Positions 44,909 through 53,246 of a stretch of DNA of 55,814 nucleotides are shown here, in pieces. The stretch's first letter is position 1. Each line of letters begins with the position of its first letter. Made by a program: the position numbers and the translations under genes. Origin of the DNA: Pseudomonadota bacterium (GTDB lineage: Bacteria; Pseudomonadota; Alphaproteobacteria; Acetobacterales; Acetobacteraceae); the NCBI GenBank assembly GCA_021801255.1, contig JAJYYH010000027.1:1-55814 (forward strand), given 5' to 3'. Below the pieces are notes generated by a model that did not search any database, had not been told where the DNA came from, and worked only from the letters and a program-made list of their open reading frames with translations.

Positions 44909-44994
44909 TGCCGCTTGGGAATGCCCGGGCTCATGAGCAACGCTGGTTCCCGGCATTTCCAATCAACATGATTAGTCAATTGAAAGGAACGGCC

Positions 44995-45384
44995 ATGACA
45001 CGTTCGATGATGCTTCTTGCGGGCGCGGCTGTGATCGTGGCAGCGGTGGGCGGAACGGCTATGGCTCAGGGCACGCCGCAGACACTGTCTCTCATGAAGG
45101 TTGATCCGCAGTCTCTCGCCACGGGCTACCGCGCATCCAAGGTAATTGGCAGCACGGTCATCAACGAGGCCAATGAGAATGTGGGAACGATCGACGATCT
45201 CATCGTCACCCCCACCGAAAAGGTGCCTTTCGCCGTGCTATCGGTCGGTGGATTCCTTGGTATGGGCAAGAAATACGTTGTCGTGCCCTACAACGCACTC
45301 GAGGTGCATGACCAACAGATGATGCTGCGGGGGGCCACAAAAGAATCGCTCAAGAGCCTTCCCGAGTTCAATTACCGCACCTGA
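44995..45384 (+). CDS. exported PRC-barrel domain protein
   Basis: This 129-residue protein starts at an ATG after AAAGGAAC. It has a signal peptide (MTRSMMLLAGAAVIVAAVGG, TAMAQ) and one PRC-barrel domain: YRASKVIGSTVINEANENVG, IDDLIVTP, FAVLSVGGFLGMGKKYVVVP, MLRGATKESLKSLPEF. Periplasmic PRC-barrel proteins of this form are common in alphaproteobacterial stress regulons. An upstream in-frame ATG would remove the signal peptide, so it was not chosen. Confidence 0.88.
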   Translation: MTRSMMLLAGAAVIVAAVGGTAMAQGTPQTLSLMKVDPQSLATGYRASKVIGSTVINEANENVGTIDDLIVTPTEKVPFAVLSVGGFLGMGKKYVVVPYNALEVHDQQMMLRGATKESLKSLPEFNYRT

Positions 45385-45456
45385 CCGAGCGCGGCAAGCC
45401 GGCTTCGCCCGCGCCCCACCCACCAGAGCACATGGCTTTCCCGGAGAGTTCGTAAA

Positions 45457-45615
45457 ATGAGTATCGGCCTTATTCTCTTGATCCTTCTTGTGCTGTTCTT
45501 GATCGGCGCCTTGCCGACATGGTCGTACAGTGGGAGCTGGGGCTACTACCCGAGCGGCGGCCTGGGCGTCGTTCTCGTTGTTGTCGTCGTCTTGCTGCTC
45601 ATGGGACGGATCTAG
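45457..45615 (+). CDS. DUF3309 small membrane protein
   Basis: This 52-residue protein has two hydrophobic segments separated by a Trp/Tyr/Gly loop. It starts MSIGLILLILLVLFLIGALP, has TWSYSGSWGYYPSGG in the middle, and ends in a Val/Leu segment with MGRI. This is the typical DUF3309 pattern. CGGAGAG precedes the start. Function unknown; inner membrane location inferred. Confidence 0.85.
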   Translation: MSIGLILLILLVLFLIGALPTWSYSGSWGYYPSGGLGVVLVVVVVLLLMGRI

Positions 45616-45805
45616 TCCAGAATCCCTGGCCCGGATCCAGTGCGGATCGCCTATGTCGAACCCCGAAGGCGGCGCGCGTCGGCAATCTGTGTTGGTGAAA
45701 CGGGACCGGCGCGGCGGACTGCCTGCTTCCTGGCGCGGGAATATAATCGTTGCGTTTAGGTTTCAACGACGGTTCAGGAAACCGCTTGATGATGAGGTGA
45801 ATGCC

Positions 45806-45961
45806 ATGTATAAGAGAATCACCATGTTAATCCTCTCGCTGTGTGGGCTGCTGGGCGCCTTGCCGCTCCTCGGTGCGTGTCACACCACGGCAGGAGCCGG
45901 CCAGGATATTTCCCAGGCTGGCCAGGCCATCGAAAAGAGTGCCGACCAGCATGCACCCTGA
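45806..45961 (+). CDS. ecnB: entericidin A/B family lipoprotein
   Basis: This 51-residue lipoprotein has a hydrophobic leader and the lipobox LLGAC, then HTTAGAGQDISQAGQAIEKSA, the entericidin core that forms a short amphipathic helix. GAGG precedes the ATG. Entericidins are envelope-stress or stationary-phase lipoproteins. It ends the run of small stress-type genes. The toxin/antidote meaning known in enteric bacteria need not apply, since only one member is present. Confidence 0.85.
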   Translation: MYKRITMLILSLCGLLGALPLLGACHTTAGAGQDISQAGQAIEKSADQHAP

Positions 45962-46062
45962 GATCCGCTTGACGGGATTGCGACCACGCGTTTTCTGCTG
46001 AATGTAAGCGTGAGCGCGTGTTGCCGGGGTGGTGGATGCGCGCCTCCGCCGGGATAGGCTGA

Positions 46063-47142
46063 ATGTATCTGCATTCATCTGTGCCAGACGATATCGGCCT
46101 CGCCCAGCCGGCCGCGCGCGATCTGCGGCGCGTGGGCGTGCATCCGGATCACTGGTATCCGCTTGCATGGTCGCGCGAATTGAAACTTGGCGGATCGCTT
46201 GCCGTACGTTTTGCCGGGGAGCCGATTGTGCTGGTGCGGCCGCCCAACGGCGCGGTATTCGCGCTGGAAGACCGCTGCGCCCACCGCCAGGTGCCGCTGA
46301 GCCGGGGTGTGGTGCAAGGCGCGACGATCCGCTGCTGCTATCATGGCTGGAGCTATGACGGATCGGGACGCTGCATCGATGTGCCATATCTCGGCAAGGA
46401 CAAGCTGCCGAATGGCGTGCGATCCTATCCGTGCCGTGAGGCAGGTGGGCTGATCATGGTGTTCCCCGGCGATCCGGCGCGGGCGCTGGCGGTGCCGTTG
46501 CCGGAGTTGGGCTCGGTGGCGGACAGCCGTTACCGAACCCGACGGTTCGGTGACGTGGTGGCCTGCCATTACAGTTTCATGCATGAGAACCTGATGGACA
46601 TGAACCATCAGTTCCTGCATCGCCGGCAGATGGGGCAGATCCGGCCGCGCTTTCTTGGGCAGCGCCGCGGCGAGAACTGGCTCGAGGCGAAATACAGTTT
46701 TGCTCGCACCGGTGGCAAGCAGCCGCTCGGCGAGGCGGCAATCTTCGGCCAGCGCCGTCCTCCCACCAGTGCGAGCAGCCTCGCGGAGCGCGACATCATG
46801 ACAATCCGCACCGAATATCCCTACCAGACGCTGCGTATCCATACCCGCGACGAGACGCCGGTGATGGATCTCTGGATCGCCTATGTGCCGCTCGACCAGG
46901 CGCAACGCAGCAACCGCACCTTCGGCTTGCTATCGGTGAGGCGTCCGAAAATCGCCGCTTTACTCGACCTCGCTTGGCCGCTTCTGGTGCTGTTCACCGA
47001 ACGCATTTTTCGCGAGGACCGTGAAATCGTGACGCTGGAACAGGCCGCGCATGACGCGCAGGGCGGGGATCGCAACCAAGAGGTGTTCCCGGTGATCCGC
47101 GACCTCCGCGCGCTACTCGCCGCATGCGGCGCGCCCGAATGA
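46063..47142 (+). CDS. Rieske non-heme iron oxygenase, alpha subunit type
   Basis: This 359-residue aromatic-ring-hydroxylating type oxygenase has Rieske [2Fe-2S] ligands Cys72-x-His74 and Cys91-x2-His94 (DRCAHRQVPL, CCYHGWSYDG). The mononuclear iron site is seen in HENLMDMNHQFLHRR, with Asp179, His182 and His186; the third carboxylate probably comes from the REDREIV region. Length and single-subunit form resemble Rieske monooxygenases or demethylases (vanillate-demethylase/phthalate-like) rather than two-subunit dioxygenases. No reductase gene is adjacent. Substrate unknown. An N-terminal extension of about 20 residues precedes the domain, and a later start is possible. Confidence 0.82.
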   Translation: MYLHSSVPDDIGLAQPAARDLRRVGVHPDHWYPLAWSRELKLGGSLAVRFAGEPIVLVRPPNGAVFALEDRCAHRQVPLSRGVVQGATIRCCYHGWSYDGSGRCIDVPYLGKDKLPNGVRSYPCREAGGLIMVFPGDPARALAVPLPELGSVADSRYRTRRFGDVVACHYSFMHENLMDMNHQFLHRRQMGQIRPRFLGQRRGENWLEAKYSFARTGGKQPLGEAAIFGQRRPPTSASSLAERDIMTIRTEYPYQTLRIHTRDETPVMDLWIAYVPLDQAQRSNRTFGLLSVRRPKIAALLDLAWPLLVLFTERIFREDREIVTLEQAAHDAQGGDRNQEVFPVIRDLRALLAACGAPE

Positions 47143-47149
47143 CCTGGCA

Positions 47150-47436
47150 TTGTGCCTGCCGAAGGCGGCGCTGGCGGCGTGCGGTGTGGAGGAGATAGAA
47201 GGCGGTCTCGGCGGCATGGTGCAGCCGTCCGGTCATCACCGCGCGCAGGATCCGCGAGATCGGCCGCGCCGGGTCGGAGAGAAAGCCGCAACGCCGGCCA
47301 GCGTCTTGTCCGGCTCGGCGTAGAGCACGTGCAGGATCGCGCCGACCAGCAGCGAGTGGCGGGTCTTCTCCCAGTGGTTGCGGCATTCCAGGGCACCTTG
47401 AGGATCGAGCCGTGGCTTGGCGATCAAGACCGCCAT
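47150..47436 (-). pseudogene. conjugative coupling protein (TraG/VirD4) remnant
   Basis: The minus strand reads LDPQGALECRNHWEKTRHSL, LVGAILHVLYAEPDKTLAGV and AAF, then after a frameshift LSDPARPISRILRAVMTGRL. This is a central stretch of TraG/VirD4-type type IV coupling proteins. Both ends are missing. It is a relic of a conjugative or integrative element, 1 kb from tRNA-His, a common type of attachment site. Confidence 0.6.
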
Positions 47437-47454
47437 AAGGTCAACGGTGGAAGT

Positions 47455-48360
47455 TCAGTTTAGCGTCTTCTTGCGCCGCATAAACCGCCGCGCCAAGCGC
47501 ACCAGGCGCGGCACGGTGGTGGGCTTGATCAGGCGCGGGTCGTAGCCCGAAAGCCGACGATCGTTTTCGGCGAGGCAGAAATCGAGCAGTTCAGCAATAT
47601 CGATCTCGCCGGCCACCGCTTCGGAGCCCTTGACGGTAAAATTCGCGTCTTGCGGCGTACCGTTGACATCGCGGGCGATGCCAATGCGTTCCCAGACCAG
47701 GAACAGCCACACCAGGGCGGTCTTGAGCAGGAACCATGGCCGGCGCCAGAGCGGCATGGTGCGCTTGTACCAGGCGATCCAGTTGATGAAGAAGAGGATG
47801 TGCCGGCCTTCCTCCTGGATCACCGGCTCGAAGGTCTCGACCAGCTCAGGCGGAAAGAAGCCGGAGCGGCGGGCCAATTCAAAAAGGCCGAAGGCGAAGA
47901 AGCTGTCGATGCACTCGGAATAGCCGGTCACCATGAAGGCCCATTCCGCATCACGCGGCTCGATATAATCGGGCTCGGGGGCGAGCGGGATGTCATAAGC
48001 GGCGACCAGGCGCGAGAGCACTTCCTTGTGGCGGTTTTCCTCGAAGGCCATGCGCTCGAGCGCGGCACGCAGCGGCTCGACCTTGACGCGCCGGGCGAAG
48101 CTCAGGATGCGCAGGCGGGCCCAGCCTTCGGTTCGCACCGCGATATCCCAGATGGGCAGGCTGACCAAGCGCTGGCGCGCTTCCGCGTCGAGCTTCGGCC
48201 AGGCAATGACGGCGGGCTTGTAGGGGTTGAAGGTATCGAGCAGCATGCGGCTCAGCATCCGCATATATTCGTCATCCCCGGCGCGGAAGCGACCGGGCAG
48301 GTTGTACTCCCAGTGCCGCGCGGCGTGGTCAGCGGCGGCGATAAGCGCGCTTTCGGTCAT
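47455..48360 (-). CDS. ferritin-like diiron protein
   Basis: This 301-residue protein has a four-helix ferritin-like core. Two diiron half-motifs are present: ERMAFEENRHKEVLSRLVAA (E..ExxRH type) and ETFEPVIQEEGRHILFFINW. A hydrophobic segment (FLLKTALVWLFLVW) follows and the C-terminus is basic (RRFMRRKKTLN). Such proteins are predicted oxidases or hydroxylases; the partner and substrate are unknown. GAGGA lies 8 nt upstream of the ATG. It neighbours a Rieske oxygenase on the other strand, but the traG remnant separates them, so no operon is implied. Confidence 0.65.
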   Translation of the reverse strand: MTESALIAAADHAARHWEYNLPGRFRAGDDEYMRMLSRMLLDTFNPYKPAVIAWPKLDAEARQRLVSLPIWDIAVRTEGWARLRILSFARRVKVEPLRAALERMAFEENRHKEVLSRLVAAYDIPLAPEPDYIEPRDAEWAFMVTGYSECIDSFFAFGLFELARRSGFFPPELVETFEPVIQEEGRHILFFINWIAWYKRTMPLWRRPWFLLKTALVWLFLVWERIGIARDVNGTPQDANFTVKGSEAVAGEIDIAELLDFCLAENDRRLSGYDPRLIKPTTVPRLVRLARRFMRRKKTLN

Positions 48361-48433
48361 GTTGCGTGTCCTCGAACAACCGCGGCTGAGGGAAATATGG
48401 TCGCAATGGCGGCCTTTGTCGCGGGGGAGGGGA

Positions 48434-48510
48434 TGGGGCGAGCGATGGGACTCGAACCCACGGCATCCAAGACCACAACCTGGCGCTCTACCAACTGAGC
48501 TACGCCCGCC
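48434..48510 (-). tRNA. tRNA-His (GTG)
   Basis: A full cloverleaf can be drawn on the minus strand. The acceptor stem GCGGGCG pairs with CGCTCGC (one G-U), and the D-arm contains AGCTCAGTTGGTAGAG. The anticodon loop TTGTGGT gives anticodon GTG, and the T-loop is TTCGAGT. The extra 5' G opposite discriminator C, the hallmark of tRNA-His, is present, and CCA is encoded. Confidence 0.95.
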
Positions 48511-48528
48511 ATTTCGATGGAGCCGCGT

Positions 48529-49728
48529 TTAGGCCGATCCGGCGGCTTCCGTCAACGCCTGCGGTGCGCTCGCCGCGAAATGGTGCGCCAACCGTGCTAC
48601 CGCCTCGTCCAGCACCGCGTCCTGCTTGCAGAAGGCGAAGCGGACATAGTTCACGGGCGGCGGGCCGGCATAGAAGGCCGAGATCGGGATCGCCGTGACC
48701 CCGGCCTCGGCGGTGATATGGCGGCAGAAGGCGGCATCGTCGCCGGGGAAGCCCAAGGCGGAGACGTCGGCGGTAAGGAAATAGCTGCCGTGAGTTGGGA
48801 GCACACGCATGCCGATCGCGCGAAGCCCGGTGGCCAGTCGGTCGCGTTTGGCGGCAAGCGCCGCGCCGATCCCGGTAAAGTAGGCATCTTCCTTGGTGAG
48901 CCCGACGGCCACCGCGCGTTGCAGATTGGGCGGGGTGGTAAAGGTGAGGTTTTGGTGCGCCTTGGCGACGAGGGCGGCTAGGCGATTTGTCGCTGTGACG
49001 TAACCAACTTTCCAGCCGGTGAGGCTGAAAGTTTTCCCGGCGCTGCCGATGCGCAAAGCGCGCTCGCGCATCCCCGGCAGGCTCATCAAGGGCATATGAC
49101 AATGGCCGTCAAAGACCAGATGCTCATAGACCTCATCGCACACCGCATAGGCGTCATGGCGGGAGAGGAGAGCGGCGAGAAAGCCCAACTCCTCGGCGCT
49201 GAACACTTTGCCCGTCGGGTTCATCGGCGAATTGAGCATCAGCGCCTTGGTGCGCGGGCCAAACGCGCTCGCGAGTTCGGCGCGCGGCAGCGCCCAGTCG
49301 GGCGGCGAGAGCCGCACCAGTTTCGGCACCGCGCCAAGGAGGCGCACGACAGGAAGATAGGTATCATAAAGCGGCTCGATCAGCACCACCTCGTCGCCGG
49401 GATCAAGGAGTGCCATCAGGCAAGCGGTGATCGCCTCGGTTGCCCCCGAGGTCACCACCACTTCCCGCGCCGGATCGATCTCGATGCCATAGAAACGCCG
49501 GTTGGCGGCGGCGACGGCTTCGCGCAATTCCGGCACGCCGGTGAGTGGGGGATACTGGTTGCGGCCATCCCAGAGCGCCGCGGCGGCAGCCTCAATGACA
49601 TCGGCGGGGCCATCGGTGTCGGGAAAGCCCTGGCCGAGATTGATCGCACCATGCCGGACGGCGAGCGCCGACATCACGGTAAAAATCGTCGTCTCGGTCG
49701 CGGCGAGCAGCGAATTCAAGGGCTTCAT
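48529..49728 (-). CDS. PLP-dependent class I/II aminotransferase
   Basis: This 399-residue fold-type I aminotransferase has INLGQGFPDTDGPADVIEAA, NQYPPLTGVPELREAVA, VVTSGATEAITACLMALLDP, MNPTGKVFS, and SAGKTFSLTGWKVGYV with the PLP lysine. The sequence resembles the kynurenine/methionine aminotransferase branch (YbdL/KAT-like). Exact substrate is uncertain. The start at 49728 is chosen because conserved sequence begins a few residues later. It is divergent to glnB, and just downstream of it lies tRNA-His on the same strand. Confidence 0.88.
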   Translation of the reverse strand: MKPLNSLLAATETTIFTVMSALAVRHGAINLGQGFPDTDGPADVIEAAAAALWDGRNQYPPLTGVPELREAVAAANRRFYGIEIDPAREVVVTSGATEAITACLMALLDPGDEVVLIEPLYDTYLPVVRLLGAVPKLVRLSPPDWALPRAELASAFGPRTKALMLNSPMNPTGKVFSAEELGFLAALLSRHDAYAVCDEVYEHLVFDGHCHMPLMSLPGMRERALRIGSAGKTFSLTGWKVGYVTATNRLAALVAKAHQNLTFTTPPNLQRAVAVGLTKEDAYFTGIGAALAAKRDRLATGLRAIGMRVLPTHGSYFLTADVSALGFPGDDAAFCRHITAEAGVTAIPISAFYAGPPPVNYVRFAFCKQDAVLDEAVARLAHHFAASAPQALTEAAGSA

Positions 49729-49915
49729 GCGGTTCTTCCCCTCATCGGGCGGACTATGCCGCCCGCTCGATCGCCCGCCAAGATGGCTTGTGCCTGGTTC
49801 GTGGGCATTCCTGCCCAAGATGAGGTCATGAAAGGGCAGGGGCCTTGCGCCCCCGCCACCGGCGATGCCTTGGGCGACCATCCCATCGCCGCGCCTACCT
49901 GGGCGGTTGCCGTGC

Positions 49916-49931
49916 TGGCACGAGGCGTGCA
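49916..49931 (+). promoter_or_regulatory. sigma-54 promoter of glnB
   Basis: This reads TGGCACGAGGCGTGCA, an excellent -24/-12 element with GG and GC 12 bp apart. Transcription would start near 49943, 70 nt before the glnB ATG. NtrC control of glnB-glnA from a sigma-54 promoter is well known in alphaproteobacteria; I could not read a clear NtrC site upstream. Confidence 0.7.
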
Positions 49932-50006
49932 AACCTCAACTTCCCGAGCCGCGATGGCGCGGGACTTTGGCAACTTCAGACCAGCCGGAAGCGGCCGCAA
50001 CGGTAG

Positions 50007-50351
<345 letters not shown>

Positions 50352-50369
50352 ACCAAAAAACCTGTTGCC

Positions 50370-50389
50370 AAGCCGCACAAGGCGGCTTT
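50370..50389 (+). terminator. weak hairpin between glnB and glnA
   Basis: A 7-bp stem (AAGCCGC / GCGGCTT) with a 5-nt loop is followed by only a short T run. It may attenuate read-through from the glnB promoter into glnA. It is too weak to call a full terminator. Confidence 0.4.
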
Positions 50390-50532
50390 GCGCAGGGTCG
50401 TGAACCGTCTAAACGAGAGCGTTTTGCGGCGCGCCGCAGCGGCGCGTCATGCTATCTGACCTGTCTCGCCCGCCGGTTCCGGCTGGGCGTTCTGTGTTCC
50501 AAGCAAACCATGAGAAAGGGTTGATAAAAACT

Positions 50533-51966
50533 ATGGCGAAGAAGGCCCCAGGCGCTGCAGGCGGCGTGGAGAAGGTGATGGAGATGCTCAAGGAGCATTC
50601 CGTCGAATACGTCGATCTCCGCTTTACCGACCCGCGCGGAAAGTGGCAGCACACGGCGCAGCACGTCTCGACCATCGACGAGGACGTGTTTCGCGATGGC
50701 ATCATGTTCGACGGCTCCTCGATCGCTGGCTGGAAGGTGATCAATGAGAGCGACATGATCCTGATGCCGGACGCCGAAACCGCGGTGATGGACCCGTTTG
50801 CAGCGAAACCCTCGCTGATCCTGTTCTGTGACATCGTTGAACCCTCGACCGGGCAGGCCTACAACCGCGATCCTCGTGGCACGGCGAAAAAGGCCGAGGC
50901 CTATCTCCGTGCGACCGGCATCGGCGATACCGCATTCGTCGGCCCGGAAGCCGAGTTCTTCATCTTCGACAGCGTGAAATTCGGCACCGGCGGCAATTAC
51001 GGCACTTACCAGCTCGATTCGATGGAAGGACCGCAAGCCTCGCTGAAGGACTATCCCGAAGGCAATATGGGCCATCGCCCTAGCGTCAAGGGCGGCTATT
51101 TTCCGGTTCCGCCGGTCGATAGCGAGAGCGATCTCCGCGCCGAAATGCTCTCCACCATGGGGGAGATGGGTGTGGCGATCGAGAAGCATCACCACGAGGT
51201 CGCACAGTCGCAGCATGAATTGGGCATGAAGTTCGGCCCGCTCGTACGCATGGCCGACGCCTTGCAGATCTACAAATACTGCATCCACAATGTCGCGCAC
51301 AGCTATGGCAAGACGGCGACCTTCATGCCGAAGCCGATCTATGGCGATAACGGCTCGGGCATGCATGTCCATCAGTCAATCTGGAAGAATGGCAAGCCAC
51401 TTTTTGCCGGCAATAGCTATGCCGATCTCTCGGAATCGGCGCTTTACTACATTGGCGGCATCATCAAGCACGCCAAGGCGATCAATGCCTTCACCAACCC
51501 CGCGACCAACAGCTATAAGCGTTTGATCCCTGGCTTTGAGGCGCCGGTGCTCCTGGCCTATTCCGCGCGTAACCGTTCGGCCTCCTGCCGCATCCCCTAT
51601 GCGACGAACCCCAAGGCCAAGCGCGTCGAGGTGCGCTTTCCTGACCCGGCGGCCAATCCCTATCTGGCCTTCGCGGCGATGCTGATGGCCGGGCTGGATG
51701 GCATCCGTAACAAGATCCACCCTGGTGATCCGATGGACAAGGATCTCTACGACCTGCCGCCCGAGGAGTTGAAGGGCATCCCGACGGTGTGCGGCTCGCT
51801 CCGCGAGGCGCTCGGGGCGCTCGCCGCGGATCACGACTTCCTGCTCGCTGGCGACGTTTTCAGCGAGGATCTGATTGACAGTTATATCGAGCTGAAATGG
51901 AACGAGGTGTACCGCTTCGAGCACACCCCGCACCCGGTCGAGTTCGAGATGTATTATTCGGTCTGA
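50533..51966 (+). CDS. glnA: glutamine synthetase type I
   Basis: This 477-residue dodecameric enzyme makes glutamine from glutamate, ammonium and ATP. It has [39 protein letters not shown] with metal-binding Glu, [15 protein letters not shown], and [10 protein letters not shown]. The adenylylation Tyr lies in [12 protein letters not shown], so it is the regulated GSI-beta form. The ATG at 50533 gives the standard N-terminus. A strong terminator follows. Confidence 0.97.
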   Translation: MAKKAPGAAGGVEKVMEMLKEHSVEYVDLRFTDPRGKWQHTAQHVSTIDEDVFRDGIMFDGSSIAGWKVINESDMILMPDAETAVMDPFAAKPSLILFCDIVEPSTGQAYNRDPRGTAKKAEAYLRATGIGDTAFVGPEAEFFIFDSVKFGTGGNYGTYQLDSMEGPQASLKDYPEGNMGHRPSVKGGYFPVPPVDSESDLRAEMLSTMGEMGVAIEKHHHEVAQSQHELGMKFGPLVRMADALQIYKYCIHNVAHSYGKTATFMPKPIYGDNGSGMHVHQSIWKNGKPLFAGNSYADLSESALYYIGGIIKHAKAINAFTNPATNSYKRLIPGFEAPVLLAYSARNRSASCRIPYATNPKAKRVEVRFPDPAANPYLAFAAMLMAGLDGIRNKIHPGDPMDKDLYDLPPEELKGIPTVCGSLREALGALAADHDFLLAGDVFSEDLIDSYIELKWNEVYRFEHTPHPVEFEMYYSV

Positions 51967-52018
51967 CGCGACCAGGCGCTGACCTGCCGCTCTCGACGCC
52001 GTAAACTGCAAGGAGCCC

Positions 52019-52047
52019 GGCTCCCTGCCTCGGCAGGGAGCCGTTTT
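52019..52047 (+). terminator. Rho-independent terminator of glnA
   Basis: A perfect 10-bp stem GGCTCCCTGC / GCAGGGAGCC with a CTCG loop is followed by GTTTT. It lies 52 bp after the glnA stop and just before the convergent rpfF-like gene ends. Confidence 0.9.
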
Positions 52048-52061
52048 CCGCCTCGCCAGGG

Positions 52062-53039
52062 CTATTCAGCGGCGACGAGATCGCCTGGCCGAGCCACGCC
52101 GGATGGCGCCGCCGCCGCTTGTCCGTCCGCGAAGCCTTTCTGGCGGCGCGCCTGCGCGGTGAGCAGGCGCTGCATGCGGCGTAGATCATCTTCGCAAAGC
52201 GCCATCGCGGCATCGACCCAGAGATCGGTGATATCACGCAATTCCGCGAGATCGAGCGGCTTGACCCGGCGTTGCGCCTGGCAGACCGCATAATGCGCAC
52301 CAAAGCGGCGGGTGTCGCGGGCGATATAGTCACGTACCGCCTCCTCGCCGAAACCGTCCTCGGCGATGACATCGACGATGCCCAGCGCGGCCATCTCCTC
52401 GGCAGTGTAGATACGCCCCGAGAGGATCATCTGCTTGGCCCGGGTCGCATCGAGCCGGCGCGACAGCAGGCTGTAGGCGCCCATGCCAGGGAACAGGTTG
52501 AAGAGCACTTCGGGGAGCCCGAATCGGGCACGGCGCTCGGCGACGATGATATCGGCTGCCATCGCCGCCTCGAAGCCACCGCCCAGCGCATCACCCTGCA
52601 CCAGGCTGATGCCGATGATCGGCAGGTCGAAGGCGGTATAAAAACCATAGACGGCATCAATGCATTGATACGCGTACGCACGGAGCGTGCTGTGATCCTG
52701 GGCGCGGATGGTTTCAAGAAAAAGTGACAGGTCGCCACCGAGATTGAAAATGCCGGGGGCGCGCGACCCCCCGACGAAGTAGCGCGGCGGCGTCTGGCCG
52801 GCGGCTTTTCGCTGGGCGTGCAAACGGCGGAGGGTCATGCCCATGGTGGCGATATCGCCGAGCAGGCCATGGGTGAAGCATGGCTTGGCTTCCGCCCGAA
52901 TGAAGCCCCAGAAGGTGGCGTTGGCCTCGTCATACTCCTGATGGAGATGGCGGAGGACGCCGAGGGGAGGGATGTCGGCGGGGGTGATCGGGGACAGCGT
53001 GGGCTGGCTCTCGGGGGGGGATTTTCTAAGGAATGTCAT
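52062..53039 (-). CDS. rpfF: RpfF-like DSF synthase (crotonase fold)
   Basis: This 325-residue crotonase-superfamily protein is closely patterned on RpfF, which makes cis-2-unsaturated fatty acid signals of the DSF family from acyl-ACP. It has IFNLGGDLSLF, ISLVQGDALGGGFEAAMAAD, ARFGLPEVLFNLFPGMGAYS, and WVDAAMALCEDDLRRMQRL near the end. The two catalytic glutamates of RpfF (Glu141 and Glu161 there) correspond to Glu157 and Glu177, also 20 residues apart. AGGA precedes the ATG at 53039. No rpfC, rpfG or DSF-receptor gene is in the window, so sensing components must lie elsewhere. Confidence 0.82.
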   Translation of the reverse strand: MTFLRKSPPESQPTLSPITPADIPPLGVLRHLHQEYDEANATFWGFIRAEAKPCFTHGLLGDIATMGMTLRRLHAQRKAAGQTPPRYFVGGSRAPGIFNLGGDLSLFLETIRAQDHSTLRAYAYQCIDAVYGFYTAFDLPIIGISLVQGDALGGGFEAAMAADIIVAERRARFGLPEVLFNLFPGMGAYSLLSRRLDATRAKQMILSGRIYTAEEMAALGIVDVIAEDGFGEEAVRDYIARDTRRFGAHYAVCQAQRRVKPLDLAELRDITDLWVDAAMALCEDDLRRMQRLLTAQARRQKGFADGQAAAAPSGVARPGDLVAAE

Positions 53040-53194
53040 CGCTGAGGGTCCTGCGTCGTTTGGTTGAGCGCCATTTTGGCAAAACCCGCACCTGACAACA
53101 GGAACGGGATACCAACGCATTCTGGAGCCAAGACCCCGGTTTATACCAGAAGTTTATTAATTTTTGATTGACATGCAAATGTATTTTAATTCTC

Positions 53195-53208
53195 TTGATC
53201 AATATCAT
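53195..53208. promoter_or_regulatory. imperfect FNR-type palindrome upstream of rpfF
   Basis: This reads TTGATCAATATCAT, one base from TTGAT-N4-ATCAA. It lies in an AT-rich 207-bp gap (53040-53246) between zwf and the RpfF-like gene, both on the minus strand. It is 156 bp from the start codon, a poor distance for a class II site, so it may be chance in AT-rich DNA. Confidence 0.25.
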
Positions 53209-53246
53209 TAATAAGTTATAATCGCACTGCGGATGCACCCGGGAGT

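Noticed and set aside
44186-45805. EcfG-type (GGAAC-N16/17-CGTT) promoters for the small stress genes
   Set aside because: I read each upstream gap and found no pair at the correct spacing.
45806-45961. Entericidin toxin-antidote pair
   Set aside because: Only one entericidin-type lipoprotein is present. No second tandem member follows.
49729-49915. NtrC binding sites upstream of the glnB sigma-54 promoter
   Set aside because: Only poor dyads (such as TGCC ... GGGCA) are visible, so no site is claimed.
53195-53208. Third FNR operator in front of the RpfF-like gene
   Set aside because: One core base is wrong, the site is 156 bp from the start codon, and the DNA is AT-rich. It is kept only as a low-confidence feature and is not used in the shared-regulation finding.
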